This document shows positions 20,020 through 32,101 of a stretch of DNA of 64,000 nt, one piece after another. How positions within the stretch are numbered: the first letter of the stretch is position 1; every line of letters starts with the position of its first letter. Source of the DNA: Allium sativum. Taxonomy: Eukaryota > Streptophyta > Magnoliopsida > Asparagales > Amaryllidaceae. The translations under genes and the position numbers were made by a program. The stretch covers positions 234,898,335 to 234,962,334 of the forward strand of contig CM060922.1 of NCBI GenBank assembly GCA_030737875.1. The letters are read 5' to 3'. Below the pieces are notes generated by a model, which searched no databases, had not been told where the DNA came from, and saw nothing but the letters and a program-made list of their open reading frames with translations.

Positions 20020-20870
20020 AACCGCATTTATGTGTTGAATAAAAATTCATTCGTTGAATAGTAATTCTTGTGTTGAATGGTATTCATGATTTAAATAAAT
20101 TGCTTTAACAATAGAAATCACATTTTTATTATATATATGAACTATAGAAAACCTTAATGTGTTGATTAGAAATTCATTCGTTGAATGTGTTGAATGGTAT
20201 TCATGTTTTAAATAAATTGCTTTAACAATAAAAATCACATTTTTATTATATATACGAACTATAGAAAACCTTCATGTGTTGAACAGAAATTCATTCATTG
20301 AATAGAAATTCATGTGTTGAATGTTATTCGTGTTTTAAATAAATGGCTTTGATAATAAAAATCACATTTTTGTTATATATACGAACTATAGAAAACCTTC
20401 ATGTGTTGAAAAGAAATTCATTCGTTGAATATAAATTCATGTGTTGAATGGTATTTGTGTTTTAAATAAATTGCTTTAACAATAAAAATCATATTTTTAT
20501 TATATATACGAACTATAGAAAACCTTCATGTGTTGAATAGAAATTCATTCGTTAAATAGAAATTCATGTGTTGAATGGCATTCGTGTTTTAAATAAATTG
20601 CTTTAACAATAAAAATCATATTTTTATCATCTATATGAACTATATAAAATAGTTGTTTTTTGAAATAAATTGTTTTATAATAAAAATCATATTTTTATCA
20701 TCTATATGAACTGTATAAAATAGTCGTGTTTTGAAATAAATTGTTTTGCAATAAAAATCACATTTTTACTATATACATGAATCGTTAAAAATAGTGAAGT
20801 GTCGAAATAAATGTAAGTCGGATAAAAATATCATTTTTATCAAATGTATGAAAAGAAAATAGTTTTGAAA
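20020..20870 (+). repeat. 127-bp tandem array in element A 3' LTR, then shorter AT repeats
   Basis: Unit starts (cttcatg or cttaatg) fall at 20153, 20270, 20397 and 20524, mostly 127 bases apart; one unit is shortened by about 10 bases. About five units are present, as in the left LTR once its insertion is removed. Three roughly 70-bp repeats with aaaatcatatttttatca follow. Confidence 0.85.
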
Positions 20871-20881
20871 TCGAAGAATCG

Positions 20882-20882
<1 letters not shown>

Positions 20883-20916
<34 letters not shown>

Positions 20917-21385
20917 GAAATATATCGAATAACGAAGCTGTAGTTCATGTTTTGAAACCGTAATTTCAAACGATTAGTGCGGGAGATCCGACCATTGGAT
21001 TTTCCCGAAACTGAAACCGTTGGGTTCGCCTTGGAAATATCTTTCCAACGACACCCTCTTGGTGAAGATCCAACGGTTGGATTGTCTGGAATGTTTAATT
21101 CAAATCTAAAGAAAAACAATGCCAGAATCGATTATATTTATATATATATATATATATATAACTAAATTAAATCGAATAACAATGCTACAGTTCGTATTTA
21201 GAAATCGAAACTTCAAACGAGTGTACCGGGAGATCCGACCGTCGGATTTTCCCTAAACTGGAAATGTCGGATTTGTTTCGAAAAGATCTTTCAAATAATA
21301 TAAATTTTGTGAAGATCCAACGGTTAGATTTTTAGATATGTGTAAATCAAATCTGAAGAAAATAGCGCCACGGCCGCATTATGGC
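20883..21385 (+). repeat. Paired gatccgacc modules and AT microsatellites, element A 3' LTR
   Basis: Two related modules run about 20975-21125 and 21215-21375. Each opens gggagatccgacc(a/g)t(t/c)ggattttcccg-like and closes gaagatccaacggtt(g/a)gatt, and AT runs lie at about 20885-20913 and 21136-21160. The left LTR has the same pair, but the LINE inserted between them. Confidence 0.72.
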
Positions 21386-23236
21386 CTGAAGCGTCATTTG
21401 AATAAATTGGCTATTTTTAAATAAATAAAAATAGCGATAAATCATTATAAAATATTATAAACGATATGGATGTGAAATTTAGAAACTAACTGAAGGTTAG
21501 TTAAGTCGAATGTTTTCCTGGGGTTTGATCTGATGTTGGTTTCGGCCTTCGGGGTTAATATTTGGGAAACTTTCTCTTACTGATTTACGGTTAGTAACTG
21601 ATAAATTGGAATGACGCGTATGTTGTATTTGTGTAGCACTTGTTTATTATATACGCAAGTTGCTCAGAAAGACCGGGTTTATCCCATTCTGAATAACTGA
21701 ATCCACGATAAGAAGTCGAAGATGAAGACGGTGGTTGAAGACCGGAGGTCTTCACCTCGGTTGGATGATAACTGATGTCCTGATTGGGAGGCATCCCGAA
21801 ATATGGATAATGAGTGGTGATCGTCCAGATGTACGTGGAGATCGGTGGGTATGCGAGGTATATAGTGCCTCCGGTTTCGTTCAGACCCAGAACGGACTTG
21901 GAAATGGACTGTGTGTCTGACATTGGAATTCATTCTGTGTGATTGATAGCCATCAGTTGCATGGTGTGAATTGCCTGCGCAGCATGCTAAGATGCAGTGA
22001 TAAAGGCTTCTGTTGAAAAGCAAAGTCTTGTGGTTGATGATCAAAGCACGGCCTGTGCGGTATAGCTTTGTGTATAACTTGAATTCGCGAACCTCACACC
22101 CCGGTATGAACTAGAAACAGGAGAGGACATCAGGGAGGGCATGCGTTTCCTTCTAGTTTGAGGTGGTGTCAGTGCTTAAACTGGCTGACATTTATATTAT
22201 TTTCACCTTTGTGGTTGTTGCTATTGCGAGGCGCCTCAGATATATCGGTCGGTCCGGGACCGATGGAGTCATTCGTTGGCTCATTTACGCCTAGAGGGCA
22301 TGAAACGCAGTGTTCAGGCATTTTAATCCACATCGATGGACCGGCCTTGACGATCCAAGGGCCCACCTGAGTCTGGGTCCAGAGACATGAGCTAGATTGT
22401 CTCGAAGTCGGTAAGGACTATCTTTTGCCTTGGTACATGAAGGAAATCAAATTTCCAAATACGACACCGTGCGGTTTTGATTGTAAACCAATATTTGGCG
22501 ACATAGTGGCATGGGACGCTCATGTCGTCTACGATTGATACTTACGATTTGAAATTGTTTTTGAAACATATAAACACTAGTAGTAATATCAAATGCTTTT
22601 ATTTTATTCGTATCAAGCATATTTTGGCCATTATAAGGAAAAAAAACTCTATCCTCCAGTTTGCGTTGCATTGTGTGATGGGAACTGAGTCTTATAATCT
22701 CTTCTTTTTTATAAAAAGCTTTGCGATGTTTAAAAGATTTGTTTGTTTTAAAGCATTGGCAATCTAATGGAGTAAATCAGTTCCGCGAAAGTGGCATGGT
22801 CATGTGATTAGCTATATTATAAAATGTGTTAAGTAGATTTCTCATACCAGTCCCATGACAGACTCGTAGTTTGTTTCACTTGCAAACTCGGGTGCCCCTT
22901 TTTCTACACGGGCAGCCTTGTATTCAGGTTTTAGCAGGCTCTTTCTGGATAGCTGGAGCTGAAGATGGATTCTATCATTTATCTCTTTTATGTTGTTTAG
23001 CTCCTATTGTACATATTATGTTTGTTTTCCGCTGTAGACATTTATGTACAGCTGAACTGTATTTGTACTAAGTATGATCGTGTATACCGCGTAACTCTGA
23101 TGATTTTGTTTACCCAGTGTATTATTTGTACATTATCTAGTGTATTTATTTATTTCTGTTCTGCTATTATCTGTTTATGTGTTATATTTCAAAGATTACC
23201 CTTGCCAGCGTTAGGACGGGGTTTGGGGTTGTCATA

Positions 23237-23241
23237 AGTTG
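23237..23241. other. Target site duplication of element A, right copy (agttg)
   Basis: The sequence agttg directly follows the 3' LTR end and is identical to 394-398. Element B's LTR continues after it as atcccgcttaataatcat, matching atctcacttattaatcat at 30521. Confidence 0.9.
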
Positions 23242-23867
23242 ATCCCGCTTAATAATCATAATAATGATAATAGTAGTTTCGTGTACCCATAGCTGTCTTT
23301 ATTGGTGTCGTCTTCTCCTATCTCCACTAGTTGTACCCACTACCCTCCCCCTTCTAATTACAATATTTATAATATGGTAGTTGTACTCCTATTTGTCTTC
23401 ATAGGTGCCACCTGCTCCTATCTCCACCAGTTGTACCCACTACCTTCCTCATTCGATCGGCTCCCTAACTCGTAGATACCCGTGCTGGTCCCACAGTGGG
23501 GTGTATCACTCCCCAAAGTGGCAACCCGATACTACTAAAGATGCACGGCTTATACTTACACGATGCAACAACGTCTTACCTACCATCCCGGGCCCATGCA
23601 CGCGCGTGACCCCATTAGACTTGCGTTGCCACCGTTAACCCATTTTGACCTCTTACAATCAAACCGAGTAAGCGTGTCCCGTCCTCGACTTAGATCGCGC
23701 CCCCTTAGATATTAAATGGGTTACTGGTCGAAAAAGGTTCCCACACTTTACACAAGCTTTCCACCTATGCTTTGTCCCCACTAGGATTTACCAGTTAACT
23801 CCCTCTTATTGATGTCTTACATGTTTCAACTTGGTTAAGTGTTTATAATTATATTCCACATGTCACC

Positions 23868-24075
23868 CACTTATCAAATCAACATGTATTATTGGTTAAG
23901 CTTACCTTACCCTATCCACTTATCAGATCAATATATTATTGGTTAAATTTGTCTTAACCCTATCCACTTATCAGATCAATATGTATTATTGGTTAAGTTT
24001 ATCTTAACCCTATCCACTTATCAGATTAATATATATTATTGGTTAAGCTGGTCTTAACCCTATCCACTTAACATG
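23868..24075. repeat. ~50-bp tandem repeat in element B LTR
   Basis: The unit tatccacttatcagatcaatatgtattattggttaag...cttaaccc starts at 23913, 23961, 24011 and 24061, spaced 48-50 bases. The other LTR has it at about 31150-31365. Confidence 0.85.
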
Positions 24076-24317
24076 TTTTATGTATCATATATATATATAT
24101 ATATATATCGTATGAACATGTTTTACTTAATTTATAATTAAGTACATCTTAGTTCACAGATACGTTGGTTAAGAGAATAACTCCCTAAGTATCAACTCCA
24201 AAGACCGAAATCAACATCAGATTGATATTCAAAGAATTACTCAACTCAACCAATCTCCTATTTTTCATTTATATTCATCTTTGATCAGCATTAATTAATT
24301 ATTAATGCACAGACCTC

Positions 24318-24535
24318 TCACATTAACTCGATTGCTTGTGGCCGCTGGATATGCTGGGCGGTTCCGGGTAGACTTCCACCACCAGCCAGACTTAACCTCG
24401 TGTCTAAGCATCTTTTAATTCTGCCTTTGACATCTCACATTAGACTACCGTTTGTGGTTGCTGGATTTGTCGGGCGGGTCCGGGCAGTCGTATACCACAA
24501 ACGAGTCTAACCTCGCGTCTTAGGCGTTTTTTACA
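24318..24535. repeat. Two related ~110-bp blocks in element B LTR
   Basis: Two blocks share the plan cacatta...ttgtgg...gctggat...gggcgg(t/g)tccggg...ccac...tctaacctcg. They also occur at about 31605-31810 in the other LTR. Element C's right LTR has a related pair at about 52625-52820, which links the B and C families. Confidence 0.6.
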
Positions 24536-24949
24536 CATATTGTTATTCAAACCTAATTTGAATTAATATCCCTATTTCAAATTGTCAATAATTTCTAATT
24601 TAATCCATGCTCATAATTGTCACCTAAATTATGTCTATAATTTCTATGCATATAAATTATGTCAATTAATGTCTCAAATTAATTATATGCATTTAAGGCA
24701 TTTTATACCAATTTCACAATATCAATATTTAATATTTTTCCAACGCCCCCACGTCGTTCGTACTTGTCATTTATGTAATTCGCAATTAGCCTAACTCATA
24801 AAAAGAAGGAAAACATCACAACTTGCATAACACATAAAGTGGATCTAACTAGCATATTAAAATAGACTAGCATAGATCATAAGCTTCCATGACATAAATT
24901 TGCATAAACAATAACTTGCATGGACAATAAACATATAAACATGCGTCAC

Positions 24950-25510
24950 AAATTAGATCTAAATTAACATATGAACTTGCATCGCAAATAAGATCTAAAT
25001 TACCATGTGAACTTGTATCATAAAAATTAACATATGAATTTGCATCACAAATTAAATCTAAATTAATATATGAACCTACATCATAAATTAGATCTAAATT
25101 AACATGTGAACTTGTATTATGAAAATCAACATATGAATTTGCATCACAAATTAGATCTAAATGAACTTGTATCATAAAAATTAACATATGAATTTGCATC
25201 ACAAATCAGATCTAAATTAACGTATGAACCTACATCATAAATTAGATCTAAATTAACATGTGAACTTATATTTTAAAAATCAACATATGAATTTGCATCA
25301 CAAATTAGATCTAAATGAACTTGTATCATAAAAATTAACATGTGAATTTGCATCACAAATTAGATCTAAATGAACTTGTATCATAAAAATTAACATGTGA
25401 ATTTTCATCACAAATTAGATCTAAATGAACATGTACCACAAAAATTAACATGTGAATTTGCATCACAAATTAGATCTAAATGAACTTGTATCACAAAAAT
25501 TATTATATGA
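24950..25510. repeat. 55-bp tandem array in element B LTR
   Basis: The unit contains aattaacatgtgaatttgcatcacaaattagatctaaatgaacttgtatcataaa. The last unit starts are spaced exactly 55 bases (25335, 25390, 25445), and earlier units are less regular. The other LTR has the array at about 41520-42085. The repeated gcatcac/catatg words look like a satellite-type expansion inside an LTR. Confidence 0.87.
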
Positions 25511-26117
25511 AATAGAAGTTTGCATAAACTACAAACTAGCATGGGTCTAATCATATAAGATATGATTTGCATAGATCTAAACTCATAAAGGTGAACTCGC
25601 ATTTATTAACAAGGTTTTCACATAACTTTCATGAGATTTGCATACAAATTTGCATTAAAATTGCATATGTAATTAGATACAAACTTACACTAAACTTGCA
25701 TATGTAATTTAGACATGTAACATACAAACTTGCATATGATTTAGGCATGTAGATTAATGTAACAAAATGAATCAAATCTAGCATATGTGTTAGACATATG
25801 AATCATCATGAATCTCTATACTTAAGACAACAACTAGTGTGTATTCACAAAACAGACAATGTCATATCGGTCAATGATTCAACAGGCATAATCCTATAAT
25901 CCAAATTATGGCTTATCATAATTAATTAATTATTTATTTTATTAAAGAAGTTGTACTCACAAAGAATGGATTAGAGAAGAGAATAATTCATTCATCGTTT
26001 GTATTAGAATCATCACTTACAATTCCTAATCTTTAAGAAAAGGACGAACTATTCCAGCAGCAGCATGGTGGCTAAGAGATTAATTTAGTCTAGGTTTAGA
26101 GTTGGAGTTTATGTGTG

Positions 26118-26126
26118 CTTATATAG
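26118..26126 (-). promoter_or_regulatory. Candidate TATA box, element B 3' LTR
   Basis: The minus-strand sequence ctatataag is a strong plant TATA form. It recurs in the other LTR at 42707-42715, at the position equivalent to the TATA-like box of element C. Confidence 0.5.
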
Positions 26127-26334
26127 AAGTGTAGCTTTAATTATAGCTATTAGATCAGTCTATGAGTAATCAGAGCCATCCAACCAAAGCAATGTGTCAC
26201 TCTGCCAATCATAGGATGACACATAAGCCCTAACACCTCAGAATTTGTCACAAAGCCAATCAGAGAAGGCCATGTAAAAAAACAATCCCTAACCAACAAA
26301 AATGCGCCACGTGCGCAACATGATGCGTACACGT

Positions 26335-26398
26335 CATATATATATATATATATGTATGTATGTATGTATATATATATTCTATATATATATATATATTT
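26335..26398. repeat. AT-rich microsatellite in element B LTR
   Basis: The block is (TA)n with interspersed tatg units. The equivalent stretch of the other LTR, about 42926-42991, has a different length and pattern, consistent with slippage after insertion. Confidence 0.85.
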
Positions 26399-26825
26399 AT
26401 TCTTTTTATCCATCTTCCCAATTAACCATTTTCACACTAAACCACTTTTTGAACTGCGTTCACACTAAGCCACTTTTTAGCCATTCCCCTAAAACAAAAA
26501 TATGGCGCTGGCAGGGATCGAACTCTGTATCTCTTGTATGCAAGTCACATGTTTTAAAAAAATGGGCTACTAAGTCTTTTGCTTACAAACCTTAGAACAA
26601 TGCTAAACATTTTTCTTTTCTCATTCCTCTTTTTCATGTTTTGCTGCAATATTTAATTTAAAGACATCTTCACACGGAGTCCAATTTACGCAAACTCAGA
26701 CTCTGTCTGAAGCAGAATTCTGAGACGAACGTAGTGGCACAACTCATTTCACCTAATTATTCTTTTCAAATTAAGTATTCTTTAATTTTTTATTTTAATA
26801 TTCTCAGAAAATACGGGGTGTTACA

Positions 26826-26843
26826 TTCTCCTCTCCTTAAAGG
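26826..26843 (-). other. Polypurine tract of element B
   Basis: On the minus strand it reads cctttaaggagaggagaa, immediately followed by the LTR start tgtaacaccccg at 26825. Element C has nearly the same tract. Confidence 0.85.
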
Positions 26844-27470
26844 ATTTCGTTCCTGAAATCTTCAAGTTAAGAGGAATGTATATCCTACCATCCAATCATC
26901 CATCTACTCAGCCACCAATCACAGGCATCCATTGTCTTTAAAAGATTTATAATGCAAAATGAACGTATGCAAAAAATTTGTGTATATGTTCCTTATCCAA
27001 TGCAAAATCAGGTGGTCTACTGATTCAATTGACCTCCTTAATGCAAATCATGATAGTGTCATGCATCCATTATGTATGCAAGAGAACCCTATTAATAAAT
27101 ATCATTTTTATATGAGTGCGCAACCATACATTCAAATGCAATACCCGTATGATAACATAACCATTATACATCCATTAAATTAAATATACACACATATTTA
27201 TATCCAATATGAAAGTGATGAGCCTTTCTAGTGCCTAATGTGTGTTTAAATGCATCCACGAGCAACCACTAACAAACACTTGCATCCACCAAACATAACA
27301 TGTCTCAAACACATGTTTTCAACCATAGGATTTTCCTATTTAAAGATCGAAGATATAATCAATAGGACACACAAAACGATACAACAAATATAAACAAAGA
27401 GATAGAAGAAGGAGATGTTAAGAACATATCCTCAAAAAGGAAAGGGCACAACGTATGCATCTTGCTTTAC
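26844..27470 (-). other. Element B 3' untranslated interior
   Basis: This corresponds to element C 46395-46950, including minus-strand words such as ggttgctcgtgg and aaacatgtgtttgaga. No gene is seen. Confidence 0.6.
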
Positions 27471-27474
27471 GTCT

Positions 27475-27715
27475 CCCAAGTTGCGTCTCCTTGTTCATCT
27501 CCCCATTGGATTTTAACCAACTTGACCTCTCTGTTGCGTAGCTTTATGACCTCCGATCCAAGGATGCGTGTAGGAGCTCGTCTAATCGTGGCATCTCACT
27601 CCACTTCCACTTCTCTAAGTATGCTCGACGCAACTACTTCTGCGATATCTTTTAAACACTTCCGCAAATGTGACATGTGAAACACGTCGTGAACACCACT
27701 AAGCTAGTTGCCTTT
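27475..27715 (-). pseudogene. Element B integrase C-terminal remnant
   Basis: On the minus strand it matches element C's integrase tail: an FHVSHLRKCLK-type block, then a GAD-like PTRILGSEV and NREVKLVKIQW. It aligns only in pieces with changed residues. The zinc and catalytic domains of integrase are missing between this and the RNase H remnant, so about 2 kb of pol has been deleted. Confidence 0.7.
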
Positions 27716-27779
27716 CTTATGTCCCTCCAAAATCGTAACCTCAAAAGATCTTCAAGGATTCTACTCACCCCTTTCTGTC

Positions 27780-28900
27780 CGTTCATCTGTCTGCGGACGA
27801 TAAGCGATACTCGTGCTTATAGCCTTTTGCATATCACCTTTCCCCTTGCATGGAAAACTGCTCCAAGCCTTGTCATGCAAGCACTGATATATAGTGTAAA
27901 TGGTTTGCTCCCGTCTAGAAAAGTCAAAACTGGGGTTGATATCTTTGCAAAGTCCTTAACGAACTTCCTATAGTAGCCCGTCTACCCTAGAAAACTTCTT
28001 ACCTCCGTTGCTTTTCTAGGTTCCTTCCAATCTTGGATTGCCACCATCTTTGCAGGATCCATTGCTATTCCTTCCTTAGAGACCATGTGTCCTAAGAACC
28101 TTACCTCCTTCCACCAAAAATGACATTTGGAGAACTTAGCTTTGAGTTGATGTGCTCGAAGGGTTTCTAAGATTTCCCTATAATGTAGGGCATGTTCTTC
28201 CATGCTTATAGAGAAAATCAAAATATCATCCACGAAGACTACCACAAACTTGTTTAGAAACTCCCTAAACATCCTACACATCAAGTCTACGAAATATGCG
28301 GGTGCTTAGTCAAACTAAAAGGCATGACGAGCCTCTCGAAGAAACTGTCGGGAGTTATAAATGCAGTCTTATCTATGTTGTCTTCAGCCACTCTTAGCCG
28401 ATGAAATCCTGTAGCGAAATCCAACAGCGAGAAAACCGAAGCACCAACCAACTGATCGAACAAATCGTCTACCCACGGCAATGGGTGTCTGTTCTTATTC
28501 GTGGGCTTATTCAGCTCTCTATAGTCGACGCACAATCTAAGTGAATAATCATCCTTCGTAGCAAATACAATTGAAGCACCCCATTCCAAAATGCTTCTTC
28601 TTGTGAACCCTTTCTCAAGCAATTCTTTTGCTTGCTTAATGAGTTCTCTTCTCTCTTGCGGATCCATGTGGCGCAATGGTAATGCAATTGGCTTTACATT
28701 ATCTACTAGGTATATAAAAAGTCTATCTCGCGCCTCGGGGGTGAACCCCAAACTTCATCGAAGACATCACCATACTCACGGACCACACGAACAGATTCCA
28801 AATCATCGTTGGACGAATCAAGAGATTCTAGGTAGCTAAGCATCACCGGACCTCTAGGGTCACAAGAAATATCAAGGGTCTTTCCACAATGAGTCAACAA
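27780..28900 (-). pseudogene. Element B reverse transcriptase-RNase H, degenerate
   Basis: On the minus strand: an entry region with YGDVFDEVWGSPPRREIDF, then [57 protein letters not shown], and the catalytic FVDDILIFS followed by [16 protein letters not shown] and [15 protein letters not shown] frameshift near 28290 breaks the MPFSLTK/NAPAYF region, and the RNase H domain beyond 27980 is a short, stop-ridden remnant. The element is inactive. Confidence 0.85.
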
Positions 28901-28914
28901 TCTAACTACCCTTC

Positions 28915-29215
28915 TTTCACAATCTAGGATGGCACCTTATCTGGCTAGCCAATCCATGCCTAGAATCAAGCCGTAGGCCATGAAGCCAAGAACGAAGGAG
29001 TTGCATTCAAACCCAACGCCCAAGATAGACACTCTCAAATCCCGACAAATCATTGAAAGATGAGCCGAACCACCAATATGATTTGAGAATACAATGGGAT
29101 CCGTAACTAGAATAGCATTTAGGTGCAGTGTTTCAACTAATGAAGAAGATACAAACGAGTGTGAAGCGCCAAAATCAAACAAAGTTCGAACAGGATGATC
29201 AAAAAGGAAAACCAA
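28915..29215 (-). pseudogene. Element B protease remnant
   Basis: On the minus strand: DHPVRTLFDFGASHSFVSS, then LILGMDWLAR. The active-site triplet reads Asp-Phe-Gly in place of the usual Asp-Ser/Thr-Gly. The frame otherwise follows element C's protease closely and is open for 92 codons. Confidence 0.83.
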
Positions 29216-29720
29216 ATTTCAACCGAGATGTTTCCACTTTTATCAGGTATACCAGTTGCGAGGGAATGCATCTACCCTCCATAAGATCTTGTACTTTGTC
29301 CTTACCCTTGCCCTTGCCTCTTCGGACAATCCTAATAAGATGTCTCATCTCTCCGTAATGATAACAACAAGTCTTCTTCTTTCCAACGTCTTTCTTTAAG
29401 TAGCCAGGCATTTTACAAGTGTGGCACTTCCTTTTCTCTTGGCCCCTTGTTATCCTTACCTCCTTTCTTTGGATCTACTTTCTTATAGTGTGTCCTATCC
29501 ATGTCTCTTCTGCACATTCTCCCTTCGTAACCTTCCTCCAAAACGAAGCTACACCCTTCATTAACCAAGCAGTTGGTTGAACCTTCCTCCCATCGTCTAC
29601 CTCAAAGGTACCAACAAGTGCTCCACTTCCTTCTAGCTTTGACAACCGTCTCAGTTCCATGAAGCAATTTTCCACCCACCGTACTGAGATTCTTACATAT
29701 CTTAGAAAAAGCATCTATAC
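29199..29720 (-). pseudogene. Element B gag remnant
   Basis: Two pieces on the minus strand. The distal one, up to 29714, resembles the start of the capsid region (GRKVQPTAWLMKGVASFWRK, comparable with KIQLAGWLLKDEASYLWE in element C). The proximal one is a damaged zinc-knuckle region (CCYHYGEMRHL, then a GKGKGKDK basic tract). The middle of the capsid, about 200 codons in element C, is missing. No usable start is clear. Confidence 0.7.
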
Positions 29721-29898
29721 GTAGAGTAAGAGATTAAAAAGGGAAAGAGGAAGGGATTCGAAATAAAGAATCGAAAGAAATATATATGGCTTTTGGGGAT
29801 TATGTTTTTCAAAATAAACTTTTCTTTTTAAAATATTTCCTTTAAAAACCTTTTTGAAAATAGTTTTCAAATTTTTTTATCTAGTCTGGTAACCTACA

Positions 29899-29910
29899 TC
29901 TCTGATACCA
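29899..29910 (-). other. Primer binding site of element B
   Basis: On the minus strand tggtatcagaga lies two bases inside the 5' LTR end (29913). It matches the initiator-Met tRNA site at eleven of twelve positions. Confidence 0.85.
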
Positions 29911-29912
29911 CC

Positions 29913-32101
29913 TGTAATAACCTACGTCCGTTAATGTCACTCACAAAGGGAATGCATTAAGTTTCGTGGAGCATTATGAGTAAGCAGAACAGAATATTAC
30001 AAGATAGATAAAAAAAGTTGTACTTGAAAAATTTATAACTTTATTGCAGTGGAAACAAAAACAAAGTCTGGTTACATCTTCAAATATCAAAACCAAGTAC
30101 ATAATATCAGTCTTATACAAAGGCTTTCACAGTGCATAATTTTAAAGCCGTAATCCCCAACAAAACGCCATAAATAGGTAGAATAAAGCCAAACAATACT
30201 CCAAGAACTTCTAGTACTTCAAGCAGAGAGAAATCCAAATCATACTCGAATATTTCCTCCCTGAAAACCGGGGGGAGGGGGGAACGGAAGAAAAGATGCG
30301 AAAACAAAGAGGGTTAGACATAAAGTCTGGCTAGTCCAATAACTTTAACAATATAATTATTAAAGTAATAGGATAAGACATAAACCGGAAAATAAGGCAT
30401 GACTGTGAAACAAATGGGCATGTCAAAGCAAACAAGAGGAATAAGATAACGTTAAATTTTGCTTCCAAACACTTTAGAATAGTTACTAAACTGCACCAAT
30501 ACTAGTTACACTATAAGTTGATCTCACTTATTAATCATAATAATGATAATGGTAGTTTCGCATACCCCTAGTTGTCTTCATAGGTGCCGTCTGCTCCAAT
30601 CTCCACTAGTTGTACCCACTAACCTCCCCCTTCTAATTACAATATTTATAATATGGTAGTTGTACTCCTAGTTGTCTTCATAGGTGTCGCTTGCTCCTAT
30701 CTCCACCAGTCGTACCTACTACCTTCACCATTCGATTGGCTCCCTAACTCGTAGATACCCGTGCTGGTCCCACAATGGGGTGTATCACTCCCCAAAGTGG
30801 CAACCTGATACTACTAAAGATGCATGGCTTATACCTATACGATGCAACAACGTCTGACCTACCAGCCCGGACCCACACACGCACATGACCCCGTTGGACT
30901 TGCGTTGCCACCGTTAACCCATTTCGACCTCTTACATTCAAACCCAGTAAGCGTGTCCCGTCCTCGACTTAGATCGAGCCCCCTTAGATACTAAAATGGG
31001 TTACTGGTTGAAAAGGGTCCCCGCACTTTACACAAGCTTGCCACCTATGCTTGGTCCCCACTAGGATTTCCCACTTAACCCCCTCTTATTCATGTCTTAC
31101 ATGTTTCAACTTGGTTAAGTGTTTATAATTATATTCCATATGTCACCCATGTCACCCACTTATCAAATCAACATGTATTATTGGTTAAGCTTGCCTTAAC
31201 CCTATCCACTTATCAGATCAATACATTATTGGTTAACTTTGTCTTAACCCTATCCACTTATCAGATCAATATGTATTATTGGTTGAGTTTGTCTTAACCT
31301 TACCAACTTACCAAATTAATAAATATTATTGGTCAAGCTGGTCTTAACCCTATCCGCTTAACATGTTTTCTGTATCATATGTATATATATATATCGTATG
31401 AACATGTTTTAATTAATTTATGATTATGTACATCTTAGTTCACAGATACATTGGTTAAGAGATCAACTCTCTAAGTATCAAACCCAAAGAACGAAATCAG
31501 CATCAGATTGATATTCAGAGAATTACTCAACTCAACCAATCTTATGTTTGTCATTCATATTCGTCTTTGATCAGCTTTAATTTATTATTAATGGACAGAC
31601 CTCTCACATTAAGTCGATTGCTTGTGGCCGGTGGATATGCTGGGAGGTTCGGGGCAGACATCCACCACCAGCCAGACTTAACCCCGTGTCTAAGCATCTT
31701 TTAATTCTGCCTTTGACCTCTCACATTAGACTACCGTTTGTGGTTGCTAGATTTGTCGGGTGGGTTCGGGCAGTCTTATACCACAAACGAGTCTAACCTC
31801 GCGTCTTAGGCATTTTTTTCACATATTATTATCCAACACTAATTTGAATTAATATCCCTATTTCAAATTGTCTATAATTTCTAATTTAATCCATGCTCAT
31901 AATTGTCACCTAGAATATGTCCATAATTTCTATGCATATAAATTATGTCAACTAAAGTCTCAAATTAATTATATGCTTTTAAGGCATTTTATACCAATTT
32001 CATAATATCAATATTTAATATTTTCTCAACGCCCCCACGTCGTTTGCATGTGTTATCCATGTAATTCGCAATTAGCCTAACTCAAAAAAAGAAGGAAAAC
32101 A
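29913..32101 (-). repeat. Element B 5' LTR, part cut by element D (left side)
   Basis: It begins tgtaataacctacgtcc and matches the left LTR (before the window, 1-398, then 23242 to about 24816). The uninterrupted target of element A is at about 30512-30522. Element D enters after ggaaaaca at 32101. The ~50-bp repeat lies at 31150-31365. Confidence 0.88.

Larger units (their letters stand above)
399..23236 (+). mobile_element. Element A: Ty3/gypsy chromovirus (Tekay-like) with ~5.3 kb LTRs, degenerate
   Basis: The element has LTRs at 399-12353 (expanded by two insertions) and 17968-23236, a tRNA-iMet type primer site at 12357, gag-PR-RT-RNaseH-IN order in the interior, a purine tract at 17956-17967, and a 5-bp AGTTG target duplication. 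Integrase follows RNase H, the Ty3/gypsy order, and its tail resembles the shortened Tekay/Del chromodomain. The coding region carries at least nine in-frame stops and two frameshifts, so the copy is dead. By eye the two LTRs differ at about 14 of the first 175 bases, which suggests an old insertion. It inserted into element B's left LTR. Confidence 0.92.
17968..23236 (+). repeat. Element A 3' LTR, uninterrupted (5269 bases)
   Basis: It starts tgtaacaacccgg and ends ggttgtcata, where the expected final CA has become TA. It is followed by the AGTTG duplication. This copy shows the LTR's true length because it lacks the two insertions of the 5' LTR. It contains the ~170-bp modules (about 18180-18580), the GC-richer leader (about 18880-19270), the 127-bp array and two gatccgacc modules. 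Relative to the left LTR it carries about 80 extra bases at 19610-19690, including an AT/AC microsatellite. Confidence 0.92.
23242..26825 (-). repeat. Element B 3' LTR, inner part
   Basis: It matches 30521-32101 and then about 41505-43415, with the D insertion removed. On the minus strand it starts at 26825 with tgtaacaccccgtattttctgag. It contains two short-unit tandem regions, AT microsatellites and a TATA-like box. With 1-398 it gives close to 4 kb of LTR inside the window. Small frames in it (for example 24867-25202 minus) come from the repeats and are not genes. Confidence 0.88.

Noticed and set aside
24867..25202. 111-codon minus-strand frame with repeated DLICDANSYV-like peptide
   Set aside because: The frame follows from the 55-bp tandem array (a unit pair near a multiple of three). 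No start context, and it is inside an LTR.
24950..25510. Regular repeats suggesting a CRISPR-like array
   Set aside because: The units are contiguous with no unique spacers, inside an LTR of a plant retroelement. It is a tandem satellite-type array.
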